This document shows positions 59,148 through 64,000 of a stretch of 64,000 nucleotides of DNA, in pieces. Under the pieces are notes generated by a model. That model saw only the letters and a list, made by a program, of their open reading frames with translations, ran no database searches and was not told where the DNA came from. The DNA lies in NCBI RefSeq assembly GCF_007748035.1, contig NZ_CP036278.1:6386001-6450000 (forward strand), in the 5' to 3' direction. The translations under genes were made by a program, and so were the position numbers. Source of the stretch: Aeoliella mucimassa. GTDB taxonomy: Bacteria; Planctomycetota; Planctomycetia; Pirellulales; Lacipirellulaceae. Each line of letters begins with the position of its first letter. Within the stretch, counting starts at the first letter, position 1.

Positions 59148-60176
59148 TTGAAAGCCTTGGTCAAACTGCACGCCGAGCCTGGTTTATGGCTCGAAGATGT
59201 GCCTGAACCGACAATTGGAATTAACGATGTCATGATCCGTGTCCAAAAGACCGGCATCTGTGGCACCGACGTACACATCTACAACTGGGACGCCTGGGCC
59301 CAGAAGACCATCCCTGTGCCGATGGTTGTTGGCCACGAGTTCGTTGGCGAGATCGTCGAGATCGGCTCGAACGTCAAAGACTTCCGCCCTGGCGATATCG
59401 TCAGCGGCGAAGGCCACGTGGTCTGCGGCCGGTGTCGCAACTGCATGGCTGGCCGGCGGCATCTTTGCAAAGACACCAAGGGCATCGGTGTGAACCGCCC
59501 CGGCGCGTTCGCCGAGTACCTCTCCCTACCGATGACCAACGTCTGGCATCACGCGCCGGGCGTTGATCCCGAAGTGGCTTCGATCTTCGATCCCCTTGGC
59601 AACGCTGTGCACACCGCGCTGTCGTTCCCCGTGCTCGGCGAAGACGTGCTCGTGACCGGCGCCGGACCGATTGGCATCATGGCCGCCGCGGTGGTTCGCC
59701 ATGCCGGCGCGCGTCACGTGGTGATCACCGACGTCAATCCTTATCGCCTGGAACTCGCCCAGAAGGTGGGTGTTACCCGAGCGGTCGATGTTCGCACGAC
59801 GAAGCTGGCCGACGTGCAGAAGGAACTCGGCATGACCGAAGGCTTCGACGTCGGACTCGAGATGTCGGGCAACCCCAGCGCGTTCCGCGACATGATTGGC
59901 AACATGTGCCATGGTGGTAAGATTGCCATGCTCGGCATCCCCGAAGGGGAGATGGCCATCGATTGGAACGAGGTGGTGTTCAACATGCTCACCATCAAAG
60001 GCATCTACGGCCGCGAGATGTACGACACCTGGTATAAGATGACCGTGATGATCCAGAGCGGTCTCGACATCCGCCCGGTCATTACGCATCGGTTGCCGTA
60101 CACCGAGTTCCAACAAGGCTTCGACGCAATGCGTTCGGGCAACTCGGGCAAGATCGTGCTCGATTGGACCGCATAG
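59148..60176 (+). CDS. tdh: L-threonine 3-dehydrogenase
   Basis: 342 residues from TTG at 59148, matching the usual 341-residue length and N-terminus ([20 protein letters not shown]). The catalytic zinc region is [20 protein letters not shown] with [12 protein letters not shown]. The structural zinc cysteines are in [15 protein letters not shown], and the NAD site is [20 protein letters not shown]. The signature [20 protein letters not shown] is close to the well-studied enzyme. It oxidises L-threonine to 2-amino-3-ketobutyrate, which the next gene product cleaves to glycine and acetyl-CoA. An upstream in-frame start at 59043 lies in the leader hairpin and is rejected. Confidence 0.96.
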   Translation: MKALVKLHAEPGLWLEDVPEPTIGINDVMIRVQKTGICGTDVHIYNWDAWAQKTIPVPMVVGHEFVGEIVEIGSNVKDFRPGDIVSGEGHVVCGRCRNCMAGRRHLCKDTKGIGVNRPGAFAEYLSLPMTNVWHHAPGVDPEVASIFDPLGNAVHTALSFPVLGEDVLVTGAGPIGIMAAAVVRHAGARHVVITDVNPYRLELAQKVGVTRAVDVRTTKLADVQKELGMTEGFDVGLEMSGNPSAFRDMIGNMCHGGKIAMLGIPEGEMAIDWNEVVFNMLTIKGIYGREMYDTWYKMTVMIQSGLDIRPVITHRLPYTEFQQGFDAMRSGNSGKIVLDWTA

Positions 60177-60290
60177 CGTTTCCCGTTTATCAAGCAGGCT
60201 GCACGCGGTGCACCGGTTCGCATAACCATAGTGCATCGCTTGTGCCTTTCCCCCGTTCATCGTGGCACTCCCAGCCCCCCGCAGAATATC

Positions 60291-61475
60291 ATGCCAACTT
60301 CCCTTGCTAACGTCCAAACCACACTCGACGAAATCCGCGACGCGGGACTCTACAAGAACGAGCGACTGATCGACTCGCCACAACGGGCGCACATTGAAGT
60401 CGGCAGCGGCCAAGAAGTGCTGAATATGTGCGCGAACAACTACCTGGGTCTGGCCGACAACGCCGAGATCATCCAGGCCGCGCACGACGCACTCGATCGC
60501 TGGGGCTACGGCATGTCGAGCGTGCGGTTCATCTGCGGCACGCAAACCTGTCACAAAGAACTGGAAGAAGCGGTCACCAAGTTTCTGGCGACCGAGGACA
60601 CCATTCTGTACTCCTCGTGCTTCGATGCGAATGGCGGCTTGTTCGAAACCTTGCTTACCGCCGACGATGCGATCATCAGCGACGAGCTGAATCATGCATC
60701 GATCATCGACGGCGTGCGGCTCGCCAAGGCGAAGCGGTTCCGCTACAAGACGTGCGACATGGACGACCTCCGCAGCAAGCTACAGGAAGCCGATGCCGCA
60801 GGGGCGAAGACCAAGCTGATCACCACCGACGGAGTATTCAGCATGGATGGCAGTGTCGCGAAGCTCGACAAAATCTGCGACCTGGCCGACGAGTTCGGCG
60901 CACTGGTGCATTTCGACGATTGCCATGCAACCGGTTTCTGGGGCCCCACCGGCCGTGGTACCCACGAGCACTGTGGAGTGATGGGACGCATCGACATCAC
61001 CACCGGCACCTTTGGCAAAGCCCTCGGCGGTGCCAGCGGTGGCTACACCAGCGGGCGGAAGGAAATCATCGACCTCCTGCGTCAACGTTCGCGGCCCTAC
61101 CTGTTCTCCAACACGTTGGCCCCGGCCATCGTCGGCGGTTCGCTCAAGGCGTTGGAGATCGCCAGCCGCTCGACCGATCTGCGCGACAAGCTGATGAAGA
61201 ACACCGAGCTGTTCCGTAGCGAAATGACCGAAGCCGGCTTCGACATCCTGCCGGGCGAACACCCGATCGTGCCGATCATGCTAGGCGACGCTCGGCTCGC
61301 CACGTCGATGGCCGACAAGCTGCTGGAACTCGGCATCTACGTCATCGGCTTCTACTACCCGGTGGTGCCGATGGGCAAAGCCCGCATCCGCGTGCAGATT
61401 TCCGCTGCCCACAGCGAGAAAGACCTCCGCGGTGCGGTCGAGAAGTTCAAGCAAGCCAAGGCGGTCGTCGCCTAA
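60291..61475 (+). CDS. kbl: 2-amino-3-ketobutyrate CoA ligase (glycine C-acetyltransferase)
   Basis: 394 residues from ATG 60291. The PLP enzyme core is complete: [40 protein letters not shown], the Asp motif [20 protein letters not shown] and the PLP lysine in [16 protein letters not shown]. It cleaves 2-amino-3-ketobutyrate with CoA to glycine and acetyl-CoA, or runs in reverse. It follows tdh after 114 bases on the same strand and forms the standard tdh-kbl pathway. An upstream start at 60231 in the same frame is less likely. Confidence 0.95.
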   Translation: MPTSLANVQTTLDEIRDAGLYKNERLIDSPQRAHIEVGSGQEVLNMCANNYLGLADNAEIIQAAHDALDRWGYGMSSVRFICGTQTCHKELEEAVTKFLATEDTILYSSCFDANGGLFETLLTADDAIISDELNHASIIDGVRLAKAKRFRYKTCDMDDLRSKLQEADAAGAKTKLITTDGVFSMDGSVAKLDKICDLADEFGALVHFDDCHATGFWGPTGRGTHEHCGVMGRIDITTGTFGKALGGASGGYTSGRKEIIDLLRQRSRPYLFSNTLAPAIVGGSLKALEIASRSTDLRDKLMKNTELFRSEMTEAGFDILPGEHPIVPIMLGDARLATSMADKLLELGIYVIGFYYPVVPMGKARIRVQISAAHSEKDLRGAVEKFKQAKAVVA

Positions 61476-61738
61476 CCGGCGGAATCACTCGGCAAGCGGT
61501 TCGACTTGCCGCAGAGGGCCAAAACTTGCCGCGGCGGGCGACAAACAGGAGTAGCAAACCAACTCGGCCGTTGGTATGCTCAAAGGGTGCATTCTCCGTC
61601 AGGTGATTGCTTTCGCATTCCAGATGCGCGGGTAGGGGAAACGTGGAGTCGCTGATGTCGACGAGCGAAGGGGTACCTTCGGTCGGCGGGCGGCTTCGTA
61701 TCCAAGTTCGCATTCACTCGCCCCCGTCCCTACCCACC
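61476..61738. other. Intergenic region kbl / apbE
   Basis: 263 bases with no gene. An in-frame open stretch from 61607 continues into apbE but lacks protein character. No strong hairpin with T-run was seen. Confidence 0.4.
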
Positions 61739-63232
61739 ATGAACATTCTTTGTGTGTCGCGCCGCGTTTCGCTGGTGCTGCTGCTCGTTATCAGTCTCGC
61801 ATCCACTTTGGGTGCCGAAGAGTTTTCGTTCCACCACGAGAACGTGCTCGGCACTTCGCTCGACATGAAGGTCGCGGCCACCAATCAGGCGGCTGCCAAC
61901 AAGGCCGAACAAGTTGCTCTGGCCGAGATCGATCGCCTGAACCTTGTGCTCAGCAGCTACACCGCCGAGAGCGAACTGTCGCAATTCGCCGCCCTCGAGA
62001 ATGGCGAGTCGATGCGGGTGTCGAAGGACCTGGCCGAGGCTCTCGACCTGAGCGAGCAATGGACCACTACCAGCCAGGGTGTGTACAACCCCGCGGTCGA
62101 ACTACTCACCCAACAGTGGACCGAAGCCGCCAAGGAGGGCACGCTGCCGACCGAAGAAGCGTTGAGCAGTGTGGTGCAGGAAGTCGAGCAAACGCAATGG
62201 CGAGTGATGAAAGCCCTGCGTCGCGCAACCCGAACTGGCAACGCCCCGCTGTGCTTGAATGCGATTGCCAAAGGCATGATCCTCGACCGCGCGGCCGAGA
62301 AAGTGATTGCCAGCTCCAAGGACGTAACCGGCGTCATGCTCAACATCGGCGGCGACATCCGCGTGGCCGGCGAACTCACCGTGCCAGTCGCGATTGCGGA
62401 TCCCAAGAACGACGCGATCGGCGCTCCGGCCGCAGCTACTTTCCCACTGACCGCCGGCGCGGTTGCCACCAGCGGCGATTCGGAGCGCGGCTGGACCATC
62501 GATGACAAGCACTACTCGCATCTCATCGACCCCCGCACAGGCAAACCAGCCACGCAGATCGTGAGCGCAGCAGTGATGGCCCAGGACGCCGCCACGGCCG
62601 ACGTGCTGGCGACCATCTGCAGCATCCTGCCGCCCGAGGAGAGCATGGAGCTGATTCGCTCGATCCCGCGCGTCGAGTGCCGACTCGAAACCGTCGATGG
62701 CAAAGTAACCACCACCAAAGGTTGGGGGGAGGATCCCGCCAGCAAGTCGGCTCCCCAGAGCATGGAGATGACGGTTGAATTCGAAATCGCCCGCCCTGCA
62801 AACTCGGGCCGCTACCGCCGCCCTTACGTGGCCGTGTGGGTCGAAGACGAGTCGGGCTTCCCAGTCAAGACGCTCAGCTTGTTCCTCATGCAGCAGCAGC
62901 CTGGTCCACGTTGGTATCGCGACCTGCGTCGCTGGTACTCAGCCGACCAAGCCCGCAAGCGTGTTCAAAAGGTCGATTTGATTACCACGATCTCGAAGCC
63001 TTCGCGGAATCCTGGTTCGTATCGCGTCGCCTGGGATGGCAACGACGAACTCGGCAAGCCGGTTCCGGCTGGCGTGTATACGTTGTTCATCGAATCGGCT
63101 CGCGAGCATGGCAGCTACGTACTCATGAAGCACTCGTTTGATCTCTCCGATGGTTTCTCGAAAGACCTGGAACCGAACAGCGAGATCAGCTCGGCCAAGA
63201 TTCGCTACACCGTTGGAAGCGAAGGGAAGTGA
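61739..63232 (+). CDS. ApbE-type FAD:protein FMN transferase fused to DUF2271 domain
   Basis: 497 residues from ATG 61739, which gives a signal peptide (LVLLLVISLASTLGA). The ApbE domain (residues about 25-320) has CLNAIAKGMILDRAAEKVIA, GVMLNIGGDIRVAGE and the metal site region KHYSHLIDPRTGKPATQIV. The remaining 170 residues are DUF2271-like: EFEIARPANSGRYRRPYVAV then WVEDESGFPVKTLSLFLM and RNPGSYRVAWDGNDELGKPV. ApbE flavinylates partner proteins in the periplasm. DUF2271 is often found as a separate partner of PepSY/ApbE loci, so this is a fusion of two usual neighbours. It overlaps the next gene by GTGA. Confidence 0.9.
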   Translation: MNILCVSRRVSLVLLLVISLASTLGAEEFSFHHENVLGTSLDMKVAATNQAAANKAEQVALAEIDRLNLVLSSYTAESELSQFAALENGESMRVSKDLAEALDLSEQWTTTSQGVYNPAVELLTQQWTEAAKEGTLPTEEALSSVVQEVEQTQWRVMKALRRATRTGNAPLCLNAIAKGMILDRAAEKVIASSKDVTGVMLNIGGDIRVAGELTVPVAIADPKNDAIGAPAAATFPLTAGAVATSGDSERGWTIDDKHYSHLIDPRTGKPATQIVSAAVMAQDAATADVLATICSILPPEESMELIRSIPRVECRLETVDGKVTTTKGWGEDPASKSAPQSMEMTVEFEIARPANSGRYRRPYVAVWVEDESGFPVKTLSLFLMQQQPGPRWYRDLRRWYSADQARKRVQKVDLITTISKPSRNPGSYRVAWDGNDELGKPVPAGVYTLFIESAREHGSYVLMKHSFDLSDGFSKDLEPNSEISSAKIRYTVGSEGK

Positions 63233-63939
63233 GTACCATCAACCCCTCCGACCAACCTGCACCGCTAGTCCAGCCTTCGCCGAACCCACGGCCCCGACGC
63301 ACGTTGTCGGCCGGCAAGGAGTTTCGTCGCTGGCTTGCCAAGTGGAGTCGCTGGCTACACATCTATCTTTCGATGTTCGGCCTGGCTGCCATTTTGTTTT
63401 TCAGTGCGACTGGCATCACGCTCAACCATCCTGATTGGTTCTTCGAAGAGCACCTGGTGCAACTCGAAGGCAAGCTGCCTGTCGCCTGGCTGCACGTGGA
63501 TGGTAATCCGCCAAACGACTGGGACGGCTACGACCTGTCGCACGAAGTCGACAAGCTCGAAGTCGCCGAGCACCTGCGGGCGGAGCATCGACTCACAGGG
63601 CGGCTTTCGGACTTCCTGGTGTTCGACGACGAGTGCGAGGTAACCTTCGAAGGGCCGGGCTACGCGTCGACCGCCCGCATTTCGCGGGAGTCGGGCGAGT
63701 ACACTCTGGATGTCACCAGCAACGACCTGGTGACCGTGATGAACGACCTGCACAAAGGCCGCCACACCGGCGAGGTATGGTCGTGGGTCATCGACATCTC
63801 GGCCATCATCGGCGTGCTGGTGTCGCTCACCGGATTTGTGCTGATTTTCTTCCTGCGACTGCGACTCAAATCGGCACTGCTAGTCGCCCTAGCCGGCACA
63901 CTCGCCTTGTACGCGGTTTACTGGGTCGCCCGCGGGTAG
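63229..63939 (+). CDS. PepSY-associated membrane protein
   Basis: 236 residues from GTG at 63229, overlapping the ApbE stop by four bases. The N-terminal helix region is WSRWLHIYLSMFGLAAILFF, then SATGITLNHPDWF, the PepSY-TM signature. A periplasmic domain follows (about 80-165), with MNDLHKGRHTGEVWSWVIDI entering a second and third helix (about 185-235). These proteins pair with ApbE/DUF2271 genes in iron- or redox-related flavin systems. It is complete at its C-terminus (VYWVARG), and 61 further bases reach the window edge with no further gene. Confidence 0.85.
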   Translation: MSTINPSDQPAPLVQPSPNPRPRRTLSAGKEFRRWLAKWSRWLHIYLSMFGLAAILFFSATGITLNHPDWFFEEHLVQLEGKLPVAWLHVDGNPPNDWDGYDLSHEVDKLEVAEHLRAEHRLTGRLSDFLVFDDECEVTFEGPGYASTARISRESGEYTLDVTSNDLVTVMNDLHKGRHTGEVWSWVIDISAIIGVLVSLTGFVLIFFLRLRLKSALLVALAGTLALYAVYWVARG

Positions 63940-64000
63940 TGCAGTTTTTACTTTGCCAGCGGTCGTGCAAGGTATACTATGGGGCTGCGCCATGTTTGGC

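Overview
The window reads as a chromosomal segment of a planctomycete, most likely order Pirellulales. The markers are a paired DUF1501/DUF1549-DUF1553 operon with a planctomycete cytochrome c motif, a DUF1559 protein, several PQQ-type beta-propeller proteins, a PEP-CTERM protein, a RimK/zinc-protease/deacylase triad, and generally GC-rich coding DNA with long antisense shadow frames. No rRNA, tRNA or CRISPR array was recognised. All calls come from reading the sequence; no database search was run.

Layout. 1-6984: a co-oriented RDD (partial) / SpoIIM / membrane protein / DUF4129 / DUF4350 / MoxR ATPase / DUF58 locus. 7193-8440: an NHL propeller protein ending at a clear intrinsic terminator. 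8441-11066: an accessory cassette built like a retron. It has a candidate promoter, a structured RNA bounded by an 8-bp inverted repeat (8999-9195), a 94-aa unknown ORF, an XRE helix-turn-helix protein and a divergent retron-type reverse transcriptase whose YxDD box reads NADD. 11102-11266: eleven 15-bp tandem repeats. 11259-21667: housekeeping and envelope genes (ClpP-like protease, hydrolase, glycosyltransferase, coiled-coil/nuclease-fold protein, AI-2E transporter, ROK kinase, PQQ protein). 21689-23011: a pseudo-receiver and an IS5-type element. 23126-27269: two large PQQ-propeller proteins. 27903-30168: a remarkable Cys-rich repeat protein and a secreted protein with an in-frame minisatellite. 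30164-31170: a dense non-coding repeat region. 31268-34923: DUF1501 and DUF1549/DUF1553 genes. 35009-37173: hemX-hemA. 37435-41611: rhomboid protease, then zinc protease-RimK-AstE. 41639-42577: secreted protein. 42863-43550: a second copy of the palindromic repeat region.

43751-52309 is an accessory island of lower GC in parts. It holds a leucine-rich PEP-CTERM protein, two identical 1.5-kb IS4-type elements in direct orientation bracketing another IS4-type element and a DUF2695-like gene, and a PD-(D/E)XK-like protein whose catalytic lysine appears lost. 52310-58788: two paralogous CCFG-motif envelope proteins, a secreted Cys-motif protein, an ABC exporter pair and a DUF1559 protein. 59148-63939: the tdh-kbl threonine-to-glycine pathway, preceded by a terminator-like hairpin in its leader, then an ApbE-DUF2271 / PepSY-TM pair.

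The strongest candidate for an undescribed system is the retron-like cassette. The palindromic dispersed repeats at 30164 and 42863, the Cys-rich repeat protein at 27903 and the putative tdh leader attenuator come next.
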